From assembly GCF_000219125.1 (NCBI RefSeq), contig NZ_AFGF01000241.1, forward strand, positions 1 through 64,000: a DNA stretch of 64,000 nucleotides. Direction: 5' to 3'. This document shows positions 16,665-28,259 of the stretch, in pieces (positions within the stretch are counted from its first letter, which is position 1; each line of letters begins with the position of its first letter). The notes below the pieces were generated by a model. It worked only from the letters and a program-made list of their open reading frames with translations. It was not told the DNA's origin and did no database searches. Source of the DNA: Acetonema longum DSM 6540. Lineage in GTDB: Bacteria; Bacillota; Negativicutes; Sporomusales; Acetonemataceae. The translations under genes were made by a program, and so were the position numbers.

Positions 16665-18659
16665 TTAGAATCCCGGCAATCTTAGCCATGGAAGCCGCCA
16701 GACAGGCTTCCTTTTTTCTTGCGGCTGCTGTGGCGCCGGCTGGGGGATATCTTCTCTGAATGATCGCTTGCGGGGGGGAGAAAACGCTTTCGGTTCAGTG
16801 CCTTTTACAAAAGCGCTGTACTCCACTTCCTTGCACTTGCCGCTGGCCAAATGCCCGGAGTCGGTGCAAACCGGCACCCCGGCGATCACATCCGGAGGTA
16901 ATGTGAAATCTTCCACCGGAGTTCCCGCTACAATCTTAGCCATCATCTGCCCCCACATGATGGCTACATGGCTGCCGGTTATGCCTACTGACTTACGGTC
17001 ATCGTTGCCAATGTAGATTCCAGCTAACAATTCGGGAGTATAACCGATGAACCAGGCAGTTTTGGCGTCATCGGTGGTACCGGTTTTCCCGGCAGCCGGC
17101 CGGCCCAGGTTGGCCCCCATTCCGGTGCCTTTCTGCAGAACAGATTGAAGCATATCAGTAATAATATAGGCAATGGCCGGCTCCAGTACCGGTTTTTGTA
17201 TAATCTGACTCTGTTCCAGGACCTGCCCGTTTTCATCCAAAACTTGCAAAATCGCAATAGGCTTGGATAATATGCCGGAATTAGCAAAAGCCGTATAGGC
17301 CGTTGTCACCTCCATTAAATTGACTCCCTGGGTTAATCCGCCTAAAGCCGAAGCCAGATTATTATCCTGAGGCACTAAGGTAGTGATGTCCATTCGTTTG
17401 GCCAGATCCAATACATTCGACATTTGCACCTGCTGCGCCAGTTTTACTGCAATCACATTAATAGACAGACGCAATGCTTTCTTGAGCGTGGTTGAGCCAA
17501 TATATTTTTTATCGTAATTCTGAGGCTGGTATCCGTTAATATTAATGGCTTCATCCGTCATGACAGAATTGGCTGCATAGCCTTGCTGCAGCGCTACGGT
17601 ATAGACGAAGGGCTTAAATGCCGATCCGGGTTGACGGACCTCCGAAACTACCCGGTTGATTTGACTTTCGGCATAATTTCTCCCGCCAACCATTGCTTTA
17701 ATATACCCGTTACGGGGATCCATGATCAAAACAGCGCCTTGGTACTGACCTAGTACACCTTCTGCCACCTGCTGCATTTGGATATCCAGGGTGGTATAGA
17801 TTTTCAGTCCGCCCTTGTAAACCCGATTCGCTCCGTATCTTCCCACCAGGTCTTGGGCGATATAGTCGAGAAAATAAGACGCTTGAACAGTCCGCTTTTT
17901 TTTCCCTGCCAGGACAATAGGTTCAGCATCCGCTTCTTTCATTTGTTCAGTGGAGATGAATCCGGCCTTTCCCATGCCGGATAATACGACTGACCGCCTT
18001 TTTTGCGCTGCGTCCATATCAATATAGGGTGAATAGATATTCGGACCCCGGATAATACCGGCCAAAAGTGCCCCCTCAGCCAGAGATAAATCGCCGGCGC
18101 TTTTACCGTAATAAACTTGAGCGGCTGCCTCTACTCCATAAGCGCCTTCTCCAAAATAAACCTGGTTCAAATAAGCTTGCATGATTTCCTGTTTGGTAAA
18201 TTTGCGTTCGATCATTAATGACAGTATTGCTTCTTTTATTTTACGGGTTAAAGTCTGCTCCTGAGTTAAAAACATGTTTCTGGCCAACTGCTGGGTAATT
18301 GTGCTGCCTCCCTCTACGATGCCGCCGCTCCTGATATTGACCCATACAGCTCTTAGAATTCCTATAGGATCAATGCCGATATGGCTGTAAAACCGGCTGT
18401 CTTCATTGGCGATTAGTGCCTGAGGGATGTAAGGGGAAATTTGCTGCAACGAGACTACAACCCGGTTTTCTTCAAATAATTTGGCAATCAGATTCCCGTG
18501 AATATCGTATACCTGAGTGGCTTCCACAAATTGTAATTCATTCAGATTATTCGCCGAAGGAATTCCCAAAAAGCTGCAACCGGCAGAAATTAGGGAAACT
18601 GCAATTGTACCAATAAGAAGAGTAGAAATATATTCCTGGACCCTCCGTCTCATAAACAT
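16665..18659 (-). CDS. Bifunctional penicillin-binding protein 1A
   Basis: 664-aa class A PBP that polymerises and cross-links peptidoglycan. It has an N-terminal membrane anchor (about 13-33) and a GT51 glycosyltransferase domain with NEDSRFYSH (catalytic Glu) and GGSTITQQLARN. The transpeptidase domain carries the active-site SAFK (GSAFKPF) and KTGTTDD. The C-terminus is a short proline- and basic-rich tail. ATG preceded by AAGGAGGAGG; a second ATG two codons later fits the SD spacing as well. It is divergent from the polysaccharide deacetylase gene. Confidence 0.93.
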   Translation of the reverse strand: MFMRRRVQEYISTLLIGTIAVSLISAGCSFLGIPSANNLNELQFVEATQVYDIHGNLIAKLFEENRVVVSLQQISPYIPQALIANEDSRFYSHIGIDPIGILRAVWVNIRSGGIVEGGSTITQQLARNMFLTQEQTLTRKIKEAILSLMIERKFTKQEIMQAYLNQVYFGEGAYGVEAAAQVYYGKSAGDLSLAEGALLAGIIRGPNIYSPYIDMDAAQKRRSVVLSGMGKAGFISTEQMKEADAEPIVLAGKKKRTVQASYFLDYIAQDLVGRYGANRVYKGGLKIYTTLDIQMQQVAEGVLGQYQGAVLIMDPRNGYIKAMVGGRNYAESQINRVVSEVRQPGSAFKPFVYTVALQQGYAANSVMTDEAININGYQPQNYDKKYIGSTTLKKALRLSINVIAVKLAQQVQMSNVLDLAKRMDITTLVPQDNNLASALGGLTQGVNLMEVTTAYTAFANSGILSKPIAILQVLDENGQVLEQSQIIQKPVLEPAIAYIITDMLQSVLQKGTGMGANLGRPAAGKTGTTDDAKTAWFIGYTPELLAGIYIGNDDRKSVGITGSHVAIMWGQMMAKIVAGTPVEDFTLPPDVIAGVPVCTDSGHLASGKCKEVEYSAFVKGTEPKAFSPPRKRSFREDIPQPAPQQPQEKRKPVWRLPWLRLPGF

Positions 18660-18801
18660 CTCCTCCTCCTTATTTCTAGTATGTCCGGTTGAATTGGATA
18701 TTTTTCACGCAGGAATAGCCAGGAACTTTATCTAATTATTACTATCGTACAAGATGCACCATTATCGCTGCCAGGTGAATTTGCAGTTAGGAGCTATTGA
18801 A

Positions 18802-19722
18802 ATGACGAAAATTGCCAAAACATGGTGTCTGATTGGATTGATTGCAGCTGTCTGTACAGGTTTTCTCTTGGCGATATTCACCCAACAACCTACTCTTCAG
18901 GAGACGGTGCAAACGCAGGATATAACCCCCTCCGTCGAACACGAACAGGGAAAAAAACATTTGCCTTTCTTACGGCTAAACCCGCCTGCCCATCTATTGG
19001 ATGATGCTGTTCTGACTCAACCCGATGATGCAAATAAGCCGGTATTTGACCGATATACGGTTGTGGAACGCAAAGCCAGGAAATTACCTTTAACCTTACC
19101 GGAGATACCTCCGTTTTATGGCGAGAAAGTGGTATATTTGACCCTGGATGACGGGCCCTATGTGCATACTGATATTATTTTGGACATTCTAAAAGAGCAG
19201 CATGTCCCCGCTACTTTTTTTGTCTTGGGCGTACAGGTGGAAAAATACCCTGCCATCCTGAAGCGAATCTACGAGGAAGGCCATGCCATCGGCAATCATA
19301 CTTATAATCACGCGTACCGTGAAGTATACAAATCGCCGGCAGATTATCTCAATCAACTGCAGCGGACTGATGAGCTCATCCAAAAAATCATCGGAGTTCG
19401 CCCTCGGATCACCCGGGCCCCGGGCGGCACAGTCGGGCATTTTAACCAAAAATACTGGCAAGCCATTAAAGATAACGGTTATGTGGACATTGGCTGGAAT
19501 ATCAATGCCGACGACGCTTCCAAGGCCACTGCCAGTCAAATTATCGCCAACGTTTGTTACCAGATGGGAAATCGGGCTTTATGGAACCGGGCGATCATTC
19601 TGCTGCATGACGGCCCCAGTCAGACCGAAACCTTCAAGGCATTACCGGTTATCATCCAATATTTAAAAAAAGAAGGGTTCCAGTTCCGGGTGGTGGATTT
19701 GAGAACGCCGCCTGCCTGGTAA
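18802..19722 (+). CDS. Polysaccharide (peptidoglycan-type) deacetylase
   Basis: 306-aa secreted or membrane-anchored NodB-domain deacetylase, the only clear plus-strand gene here. An N-terminal hydrophobic anchor (about 7-27) is followed by a linker of about 90 residues. The catalytic domain has LTLDDGPY (catalytic Asp and metal Asp), GNHTYNH (metal His pair), TRAPGG and a late LLHDGP motif. The ATG at 18802 has TTAGGAG 8 bases upstream; an ATG 16 codons earlier has none. Likely substrates are peptidoglycan N-acetyl groups, perhaps in spore cortex or vegetative wall. Confidence 0.9.
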   Translation: MTKIAKTWCLIGLIAAVCTGFLLAIFTQQPTLQETVQTQDITPSVEHEQGKKHLPFLRLNPPAHLLDDAVLTQPDDANKPVFDRYTVVERKARKLPLTLPEIPPFYGEKVVYLTLDDGPYVHTDIILDILKEQHVPATFFVLGVQVEKYPAILKRIYEEGHAIGNHTYNHAYREVYKSPADYLNQLQRTDELIQKIIGVRPRITRAPGGTVGHFNQKYWQAIKDNGYVDIGWNINADDASKATASQIIANVCYQMGNRALWNRAIILLHDGPSQTETFKALPVIIQYLKKEGFQFRVVDLRTPPAW

Positions 19723-19728
19723 AACAAA

Positions 19729-19771
19729 CAGGGTGTCGCATGCGTTTCTAAAAACGTTTTGCGGCACCCTG
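19729..19771. terminator. Bidirectional terminator between deacetylase and guaB
   Basis: A 12-bp stem (19729-19740 with 19760-19771, one G-U pair) surrounds a 19-base loop that can itself pair weakly (CGTTT/AAACG). It lies between two convergent genes, 6 bases after the deacetylase stop and 12 bases from the guaB stop. Confidence 0.75.
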
Positions 19772-19783
19772 TTCTGTAACATA

Positions 19784-21241
<1,458 letters not shown>

Positions 21242-21332
21242 CTAAACTCCTTCCACGATTTCCCCTTGTGGGTATTTCAATTATCATATCATATTTGACA
21301 CCAGAATAACATAGGAAAATAGAAAAATTTAA

Positions 21333-22580
21333 TTAATCCTCTGCTGCCGCCATTTTGGCGGCAGCGCCCATAATGCCCAGCATTGCATGCTCAAAAGACA
21401 GAGCTCCCTGCAGATAGACCGCATAGGGTTCCCGCAGAGGACCGTCGGCGCTGAGTTCAATCGAGGATCCCTGCACGAAGGTTCCTCCGGCCATAATGAC
21501 GGCATCAGAGTACCCGGGCATACCACTTGGCTCGGGAGACACATGAGAATCCACCGGTGAATGGTGTTGCAGCCCCCGGCAGAAGGCCACCATTTTTTCG
21601 GGAGAGCCGAGTTGCACCGCCTGAATAATGTCATTGCGGCGCTCAGTAGCAGCAGGATGGGTTTTGTAGCCAAGCAGCGTAAAGAATTGCGCGGCAAAAA
21701 TGGCGCTTTTCACAGCCTGAGCAACCGTATGAGGCGCTAAAAACAATCCCTGATACATCAGCCGCTTTACGTCCAGCGAGCAGCCGACTTCGGCCCCGAT
21801 GCCGGGAGCGGTCAGTTGATAAGCTGCCAGATCCACCAAGTCTTCCCTTCCAGCCACATAACCGCCGGTAGGCGCCAGACCGCCTCCCGGATTCTTGATC
21901 AACGATCCGGCCATGATATCGGCGCCTGCCTGGGTTGGTTCCGATTCAGCTACAAATTCGCCGTAGCAATTATCGACAAAACAGATACAAGCGGGGTTGA
22001 TGCTTTTAACCGTAGCACAGAGCTGTTTAATTTGCTCAATGGTCAGGGCGCTGCGCATACTGTAGCCCCTGGACCGCTGGATCATAGCCATTTTAGTGGT
22101 AGGGCGGATGGCGGCGGCAATGCGGGGCAAATCAGGTTTTCCGTCCTGTAAGGCAATTTCGTCGTAGCAGATGCCCCGGTCGATTAAGGACCCTCTGGTT
22201 GACTGGGGATACCCGATTACTGTTTGCAGCGTATCGTAAGGCGAACCGGTAATTGCCAGCAGCTCGTCCCCTGTCCGGAGTATTCCCAACAAAACCGTAG
22301 CAAGGGCATGAGTCCCCGAAACAAATTGAGGTCGGAAAATTGCCTTTTCTGTCTGGCAGATTTCCGACCAGATAGCATCAAGGGTATCTCTGCCAGCATC
22401 ATCATAACCGTAGCCTGTAGTCCCGCCAAAATGATAGGGAGAAACCCGGTGATGCTGAAAAGCGGACAGGACTTTGGACGTATTATTCAAGGCAATGCTA
22501 TCGACTAAGAGAAATTGTTCTTTTACTTGTTCCAAGGCAGTATTTTTAGCCTGGAGAATCGTATCCGGAAATTGAATCAT
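21333..22580 (-). CDS. YnbB-type PLP enzyme (methionine gamma-lyase/aluminium resistance family)
   Basis: About 415 aa, a fold-type I PLP enzyme of the family annotated as methionine gamma-lyase family or aluminium resistance protein. The PLP lysine lies in SLIKNPGGG (about 235), with VDNCYGEF upstream and an N-terminal [14 protein letters not shown] segment typical of the family. The ATG at 22580 lies inside the end of hflX (about 35-base overlap); an upstream TTG falls in the GGGGGAAG that may be the SD. B. subtilis has ynbB in the same place, directly after hflX (ynbA). The true reaction is unsettled. Confidence 0.86.
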   Translation of the reverse strand: MIQFPDTILQAKNTALEQVKEQFLLVDSIALNNTSKVLSAFQHHRVSPYHFGGTTGYGYDDAGRDTLDAIWSEICQTEKAIFRPQFVSGTHALATVLLGILRTGDELLAITGSPYDTLQTVIGYPQSTRGSLIDRGICYDEIALQDGKPDLPRIAAAIRPTTKMAMIQRSRGYSMRSALTIEQIKQLCATVKSINPACICFVDNCYGEFVAESEPTQAGADIMAGSLIKNPGGGLAPTGGYVAGREDLVDLAAYQLTAPGIGAEVGCSLDVKRLMYQGLFLAPHTVAQAVKSAIFAAQFFTLLGYKTHPAATERRNDIIQAVQLGSPEKMVAFCRGLQHHSPVDSHVSPEPSGMPGYSDAVIMAGGTFVQGSSIELSADGPLREPYAVYLQGALSFEHAMLGIMGAAAKMAAAED

Positions 22581-24405
22581 TGTTTTCTTCTTCCCCCACA
22601 ATAAACTGATGATATCGCTTGATGTATTCCGACGAAACCGAGACTTTTACCCTGATGCCGCTTTCCTGATAGTCTACCGACTGTACAACGGCAAAGCCGT
22701 ATAAGTTCGATACCAGGCCGCTTGCCTCATAAGGAATCAGCATCTCTATAATCTGGGTCCGTTGATTGAGGACCTGTTCAATAGCAGCAAACAGATCGTC
22801 GCTTCCTTCACCGGTCAGAGCCGAAATCGCCACGGCATGTTCCTGTTTGAGCAGTTTCTCCCGCAAAGCATCACCCGATTCTAGTCTGTCCACTTTATTG
22901 CAAACAGTGATGATGTCTTTGCTATCCGACTCCAGCTCCCGCAGCACATGAAAGACCGCGTCACTTTGGGCGCGAAACCGAGGATGGCTGATATCCAGCA
23001 CATGCAGCAGAAGGTCGGCCTGCTTCACCTCTTCCAGTGTCGCCCGAAAGGCCGCTACCAGATGATGCGGCAGTTTCTGAATAAATCCGACTGTATCGGT
23101 CAGAAGGATTTCCTGTCCATTGCTCAATTTTACGTTCCGGGTGGTTGGGTCCAGGGTGGCGAACAACTTATCCTCAGCCAGCACACCGGCCTCACTTAAG
23201 CTATTTAACAAAGTGGATTTACCGGCATTAGTGTAACCGATCAGCACCACGCTGGGTATGCTGGATTTTTTCCGGCGTATGCGTTGTAAAGCGCGATTGG
23301 CTTTAACAGTTTCAATTTCTTTTTCTACATCGTGGATTCGTGACCGGATCCTGCGCTTGTCCATTTCCAGCTTAGTTTCTCCCGGCCCACGGGTACCGAT
23401 GCCGCCGCCCAGCCGGGACAAAACCAATCCCTGTCCGGATAGCCGCGGCAGATTGTAGCGAAGCTGGGCCAGTTCTACCTGCAGCTTGCCTTCGTAGGAA
23501 CGGGCCCGCTGGGCGAATATATCAAGAATCAGCGCTGTCCGGTCTATTACTTTAATTTTCAGATACTGCTCCAAATTTCTCTGCTGGGCGGGCGTCAGCT
23601 CATCATCCAATACTAAAACATCCGCTTCCGTTTCTTGAATCAGGTGCTGGATCTCATCCACTTTGCCCTTGCCAAGGAAAAAAGCGGCGTCAGGTTTTTC
23701 CCTGACTTGGCTTACCTGTCCGACCACACAACCGCCGGCAGTCTCTGCCAATTGGACCAGTTCCGCCAATGAATCGGCGATGTCCCATTCGCTGCCTTTA
23801 GTTTCCAGTCCGGCTAATAGGACCCGTTCCTTCCGCTGGGCAACATCATGCATCTGGGTTACGGAAAATTGCCGTTCTAAAAAGGCAATGAAGTCCGTTA
23901 CATTTAAGTCCGCAAATTCGTTAAAGCCCATCAGTTCGATACTTTGCACCACTGTGTCTCCCGGCGAAGAGGCTAAGTTACTGATAAAGCCCATACTGAC
24001 GCTGGAGATCCCGCCATCCGCTTCCACGCCTAAAGCTGCTATCAGATCGAACCGAAGTTGTTTCAGGCTGCTGATATCCAACCGGCTTAACCGGCTGTCG
24101 CCGCCGGGATGAGTATGAATACACCGGAAGCCATTCAGTTTGGTATTGCTGCGGCGCAAATCAATTTCCGGCAGGGTGGCGGATTGAATATCGCCGATAG
24201 CGATGTGGGTCACTTTCCCCCTTCGGTTAATATACAGAACAACTTCCCGCCGTATCTGCGCGGAAAGCTGGGCCGCTTTTGCTGCGACTTCCTGAGATAC
24301 AGGCTGGTTTGCAGGAACTTGCATATCATAGATCCTTTGCAATTCCTGAATTACATTTTGCCGGATACCGTCTAATTCACCGGATATGATTTTGTTTTGT
24401 GACAT
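22546..24405 (-). CDS. hflX: Ribosome-associated GTPase HflX
   Basis: 619-aa HflX GTPase, which binds the 50S subunit and can split or rescue stalled ribosomes. An unusually long N-terminal part (about 1-190, with [11 protein letters not shown]) precedes the HflX nucleotide-binding-like domain (about 200-375, [15 protein letters not shown]). The G domain follows, with GYTNAGKST (about 388), the DTVG motif and NKVD. The extended N-terminus is seen in some Firmicute HflX proteins. The 5' region holds a TATAAT hexamer at 24467-24462, so it may have its own promoter. Confidence 0.94.
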   Translation of the reverse strand: MSQNKIISGELDGIRQNVIQELQRIYDMQVPANQPVSQEVAAKAAQLSAQIRREVVLYINRRGKVTHIAIGDIQSATLPEIDLRRSNTKLNGFRCIHTHPGGDSRLSRLDISSLKQLRFDLIAALGVEADGGISSVSMGFISNLASSPGDTVVQSIELMGFNEFADLNVTDFIAFLERQFSVTQMHDVAQRKERVLLAGLETKGSEWDIADSLAELVQLAETAGGCVVGQVSQVREKPDAAFFLGKGKVDEIQHLIQETEADVLVLDDELTPAQQRNLEQYLKIKVIDRTALILDIFAQRARSYEGKLQVELAQLRYNLPRLSGQGLVLSRLGGGIGTRGPGETKLEMDKRRIRSRIHDVEKEIETVKANRALQRIRRKKSSIPSVVLIGYTNAGKSTLLNSLSEAGVLAEDKLFATLDPTTRNVKLSNGQEILLTDTVGFIQKLPHHLVAAFRATLEEVKQADLLLHVLDISHPRFRAQSDAVFHVLRELESDSKDIITVCNKVDRLESGDALREKLLKQEHAVAISALTGEGSDDLFAAIEQVLNQRTQIIEMLIPYEASGLVSNLYGFAVVQSVDYQESGIRVKVSVSSEYIKRYHQFIVGEEENNDSISGYDSPG

Positions 24406-24500
24406 GGTTTCACGCTCCGCTGCTGCAATGAATCGCCTTTAAAGTTTATAGCCGTGAACAAATTATATCCCAAATTTGACATTATGAACAGTCACACGTA

Positions 24501-25118
24501 TTAAATATTATGTCCCACACAAGCCTTCACCTCTCGAAATCCTGTCCCATGCAATGCGGAAACGGGAATGATCGCAGCCTGAGGATAGCGGGACTGGACC
24601 TGTTTGAGGCATTGACTGTCGTCTACTATATCGATTTTATTGACTAGAATACTATAAGCACTGCGAACTATGCCGTAATAATATATTTCAGAGTCTATAT
24701 TCGTGTTCTTGTTTGACTTACCGTCAGCATGGCAGGCAGCAGGTTGCGATGCGTCAATCATATGAAAAATATAGTCGGCCTGACGCATTAGATTCAAAGT
24801 TTGCGCCATGCCGCGTCGAATGGTTTTGTCCGGATGGATTTCTTCCGCTATGCCGCAGGTGTCATTTAGCAAGAAATCAATATTGGTTCTGCCTATGGGC
24901 ATATTCAGAGTGACAGATTGGAGATGTTTGGTTTTATGTAAATCCGGTCCACACAATTCTCGTTTTGCTTCCTCGGGTGTAAAGCGGCGGGAAGTGACGA
25001 TACCGTTATGGGCTCTAAAAACAATCCTGATATTATGAACCCCCAAATATTCGGCGAAATGAATGGCAAACAATGTCTTACCCGAGTTGGGGCGGCCAAT
25101 CAAAATGATTTGCTTCAT
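24501..25118 (-). CDS. Small GTPase linked to SpoVK-like ATPase
   Basis: 205-aa P-loop GTPase of the Era/Obg-like type, not one I can name. G1 is GRPNSGKT (about 8-15), G3 is DTCG (about 86-89), G4 is NKID (about 160) and G5-like SALHG lies near residue 188. There is no second domain, so it is essentially a bare G domain. A Gln-to-Ile-Ala change after DTCG is unusual. Its ATG overlaps the TGA of the spoVK-like gene (ATGA), so the two are probably made together. Function unknown; a partner role in sporulation is inferred from linkage alone. Confidence 0.75.
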   Translation of the reverse strand: MKQIILIGRPNSGKTLFAIHFAEYLGVHNIRIVFRAHNGIVTSRRFTPEEAKRELCGPDLHKTKHLQSVTLNMPIGRTNIDFLLNDTCGIAEEIHPDKTIRRGMAQTLNLMRQADYIFHMIDASQPAACHADGKSNKNTNIDSEIYYYGIVRSAYSILVNKIDIVDDSQCLKQVQSRYPQAAIIPVSALHGTGFREVKACVGHNI

Positions 25119-26075
25119 GATTTCCCCTCCGACAGATCTTCAGGTTCTATTAACATGAGTTCTTCTCGGGTAATGCTTTTTTGGGCTATCAGACGCACCG
25201 CCTGTCTTCTGATAGCTTTTTCAATGGTATTGCGAATAGTCCGGGCATTGCCACGGGTGTCGCCGTGCCCGTTTTCCGCTGCCGAAACAATGCTCGCCAA
25301 GAGTAGTCTGGCCTGAGCAGCCAGCCTGTACTGACGGGCTTGGCACATCTGTTCCGCAATTTGTATCAGCTCTTGCTGGCTATAGTCGGGAAATTCTATA
25401 TGAATAGGGAATCTGGAGCGCAGGCCCGGATTCGTTTGCAGGAAATTCTCCATTTCTTTTTGATAACCAGCCAGGATCAGAATCAAGTCATTGCGTCGTT
25501 CCTCAATGCCCTTAACCAAACAGTCGATAGCTTCCTTGCCGAAATCTTTTTCTCCGCCTCGGGCCAAAGAATAGGCTTCGTCAATGAAAAGAATACCGCC
25601 GCAGGCTTTTTTTTATCTGTTCCCTGGTTTTCTGCGCCGTATGGCCAATGTATTCGCCGACAAGATCTGCCCTTTCGATTTCAATCAGGTGCCCTTTCGG
25701 CAGTACGCCGATTTCCCGGAATATTTTGCCGATAATCCGGGCCACCGTTGTCTTTCCGGTTCCCGGATTGCCCTTGAAAATCATATGCAGCACTAAGGGC
25801 TCAGCAACAAGATTCTCCTTTTGCCGGCGCTTTTGGATTTCAACAAAGGCATAAATCTCCCGTACCAGCTTTTTTACTTCTTTCAAGCCGATTAAGGCGT
25901 CCAGTTCGGCCAACATCCGTTCATTCCGGTGCTGTGGAGTATCTGCTGTGCGGCTGTCCTGGCGGGGACTTGATTTACGCCTGCCCTCCAGGTCTCTAAG
26001 AGTCTTGCAGGCTTGAGCGGCTGATATTTCACCATTCTTCATGGCGCTAAAAACATCTTGAGGATACAGATACAT
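25115..26075 (-). pseudogene. spoVK: SpoVK-like AAA+ ATPase, frameshifted in a poly(A) run
   Basis: Stage V sporulation protein K / CbbX-like AAA+ ATPase split into two frames. The first part (25581-26075) has the Walker A motif GNPGTGKTT and stops after REQIKK. The second (25115-25567) resumes in the other frame and carries the rest of the AAA domain through RGNARTIRN. At 25607-25614 the minus strand reads eight A; seven would restore [16 protein letters not shown], a perfect Walker B. The restored protein is 319 aa, the usual SpoVK length. It could be a true mutation, a sequencing or assembly error, or slippage. Location between hfq and hflX matches B. subtilis spoVK. Confidence 0.85.
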
Positions 26076-26138
26076 CACCTGTTGTCACATCCCCCCGGAT
26101 ATCGGTGATACTATTATACGTATCAAAATCATTTTGGT

Positions 26139-26176
26139 GACAAAAGGACCCTGGGCCAAAGCAACCCGGGGTCCTT
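26139..26176 (-). terminator. Terminator after hfq
   Basis: A 12-bp stem with one G-U pair (26144-26155 with 26165-26176) and a 9-base loop is followed by TTTTGTC on the minus strand, about 30 bases after the hfq stop. It closes the mutS-mutL-miaA-hfq unit. Confidence 0.85.
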
Positions 26177-26206
26177 AAGAATCTGTACTATACATTATGC
26201 GCCATG

Positions 26207-26461
26207 TTACTTATTCTCCGGTTTATCCTCCCGCTTCTCATATCCTCCTGCTAAAGGACGGAAAGGAGTAATGGTGGATATGGCATGTTTATACACCAAT
26301 TGTTGTTTCCCCTCATTTTCAATGATAACGGTAAAATTATCAAAGCCTTTTACCGCGCCCCGTAATTGAAACCCATTGACTAAATAAATAACGACAGGGA
26401 TATTTTCCTTTCGGACCTGATTTAAAAAACTATCCTGGAGATTAATTACTTTGGTTGTCAT
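26207..26461 (-). CDS. hfq: RNA chaperone Hfq
   Basis: 84-aa Sm-like RNA chaperone. The Sm1 region ([22 protein letters not shown]) and the Sm2 region with VYKHAIST (the YKHAI signature) are both intact. The C-terminal tail is short and charged. The ATG at 26461 has GGAGGT 7 bases upstream, which excludes the longer open frame. It follows miaA by 37 bases, as in most bacteria, and is closed by a terminator. Confidence 0.97.
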   Translation of the reverse strand: MTTKVINLQDSFLNQVRKENIPVVIYLVNGFQLRGAVKGFDNFTVIIENEGKQQLVYKHAISTITPFRPLAGGYEKREDKPENK

Positions 26462-26498
26462 GAATAATACCTCCATGTTCACATACTAGAATTTTATT

Positions 26499-27440
26499 TT
26501 AACCGACCGGAAATTTTTCCAGAATACGTTTATGAATACGCGTCAACATCACAGCATAATCATGTTGATCCAAAGAGAACCATTCTATATACGGCATTTT
26601 TCGAAACCATGTCATTTGCCGCTTGGCAAAATGCCTGGTAGATTGCTTAATTTGCCCGATGGCGGTGGGCAAATCCGTCTGGCCTGCCAAATAGGCGACA
26701 ATCTCCTTATAACCGATAGCCTGCAGCGACTGAGCCCCGGGCGGTACTCCCCGTGCCAGCAGATTGAATACCTCTTCTACTAATCCGTTTTGCAACATCA
26801 AGTCAACGCGTCGGTTAATTTTATCATATAAAACGTCTCGCCTCAAGCTTAGACCAATGACCATACAGTCAAAGAGATGCTTGTTGCCGGTCGCTTGTTT
26901 TTGTTCCGACAGTTGCTCTCCGGCGGTATAATGCACCTCAAGAGCACGGGTGACCCGGCGAAGGTCATTGGGGTGCAGCCGTTGAGCCGTATAAGGGTCC
27001 ACCTCTGATAATAGGTCATGCAGATATTGATTGCCTTGGGTTTCCGCCAGTTTGGCCAGGCGGCTTCTTAACTCATGGTCGCCGACAGCTTGGTTGAAGG
27101 TGAAGCCTTCGAGCAAAGCCTTTACATATAGACCGGTGCCTCCTACCAGTATCGGAATCATGCCCTGCTGATTGATGCTATGAATGATTTCGCCGGCCAT
27201 AGATTGAAACTGAGCGACACTGAAATCTTCCGTCGGCTCCAAAATATCAATCATATGATGGGTGATGCCCTGCCGTTCTTTTAGGTCCGGTTTGGCAGTG
27301 CCCACATCCATGCCGCGATAAATCAGCATGGAATCGCCGGAGATAATTTGTGTCTGCAGTAGCTGAGCCAGGTCAATTCCCAAACGAGTCTTGCCGACTG
27401 CCGTGGGCCCAATAACAACGATTAAGCGGTCCAGAATCAA
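26499..27440 (-). CDS. miaA: tRNA dimethylallyltransferase
   Basis: Adds an isopentenyl group to A37 of tRNAs reading UNN codons, 313 aa. The P-loop GPTAVGKT (about 11-18), SGDSMLIYRGMDVGTAKP and DLRRVTRALEV are family hallmarks. Here the start is uncertain. The TTG at 27440 overlaps the stop of the methyltransferase gene (TTGA), but the G-rich SD directly abuts it, so initiation a few codons downstream is possible. miaB, which acts on the product, is 5 kb upstream in the same direction. Confidence 0.94.
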   Translation of the reverse strand: MILDRLIVVIGPTAVGKTRLGIDLAQLLQTQIISGDSMLIYRGMDVGTAKPDLKERQGITHHMIDILEPTEDFSVAQFQSMAGEIIHSINQQGMIPILVGGTGLYVKALLEGFTFNQAVGDHELRSRLAKLAETQGNQYLHDLLSEVDPYTAQRLHPNDLRRVTRALEVHYTAGEQLSEQKQATGNKHLFDCMVIGLSLRRDVLYDKINRRVDLMLQNGLVEEVFNLLARGVPPGAQSLQAIGYKEIVAYLAGQTDLPTAIGQIKQSTRHFAKRQMTWFRKMPYIEWFSLDQHDYAVMLTRIHKRILEKFPVG

Positions 27441-28240
27441 CCCCCCAGTTCAATAACGCCAAATGCGATCCTGCTGTATTTTCCGCCGATGATATCCGTA
27501 ATGCCTAAGCGTTGGAATTCTTTACTGCCGCTGCCTTCTTTAACCACAACTCTCTGGCGGGCAATCCGGCAGGCTTCACGGAGTACTTGCGGGTCGATGC
27601 TTCTGTTATCGGCAAGATCACGCATGGGATTTAATTGCGAACTCCTGTAATTGGGGTGGCGAAACATGGGATCAAAATAAACAATGTCGAAACAACGGTT
27701 CGGCATTGTTGCCAAAAATTCGGCATAATCGGCATTTTTGAGGCGGACCCGGCGCGCGGCCTGAGTAATCTGCTCACTGGGATGGCAAAAATTTTGCAGT
27801 CCCCAGCCAATCATAAAAGCAATAATGGGAGATGACTCTAACCCAGTTACCGCTCCGGTTTCACCTGTGACATAGCTGGCCACCAGGGCATCTGTGGCCA
27901 ATCCGGCAGTGCAGTCCAATACTGACATGCCTGATCTCAGCTGCATTGCAGCAACCATATGGTCATGTTTACCATCTGCCAGGTTTTTTATACGCAATTC
28001 GCCCATACTTACATGAAAAAAAAATTCTCCATTCGGTGTATGAATCAGCGGTCCGTCCCTTGTTATCACTAATATGTTATGAAGAGCGTAATCATGTCTT
28101 ATTTTTGCCAATGAAATTCGTTTTCTTTGAATCAAGGGCGCCTCTAGAATTTGCGCCGCATCCTGGGCGGCGATCTCCATTTGCGGCGACGGATCAAATG
28201 CAGTTGTAACAATTAAATTCATACATCCTATTTCTGTCAT
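27437..28240 (-). CDS. Class I SAM-dependent methyltransferase, RsmJ-like
   Basis: 267-aa methyltransferase with a Rossmann SAM site (VLDCTAGLATDAL, about 130-142) and a catalytic-type FDPMFRHP motif. The DPMF/DPMY pattern and the acidic GLESSP loop recall RsmJ-like enzymes acting on rRNA, although the overall match is my pattern judgement. I use the ATG at 28240: AGGAG lies 6 bases upstream and it clears the mutL stop by 19 bases. It sits between mutL and miaA. The target is unknown. Confidence 0.75.
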   Translation of the reverse strand: MTEIGCMNLIVTTAFDPSPQMEIAAQDAAQILEAPLIQRKRISLAKIRHDYALHNILVITRDGPLIHTPNGEFFFHVSMGELRIKNLADGKHDHMVAAMQLRSGMSVLDCTAGLATDALVASYVTGETGAVTGLESSPIIAFMIGWGLQNFCHPSEQITQAARRVRLKNADYAEFLATMPNRCFDIVYFDPMFRHPNYRSSQLNPMRDLADNRSIDPQVLREACRIARQRVVVKEGSGSKEFQRLGITDIIGGKYSRIAFGVIELGG

Positions 28241-28259
28241 ATAGGTCTCCTGTGCCTGT

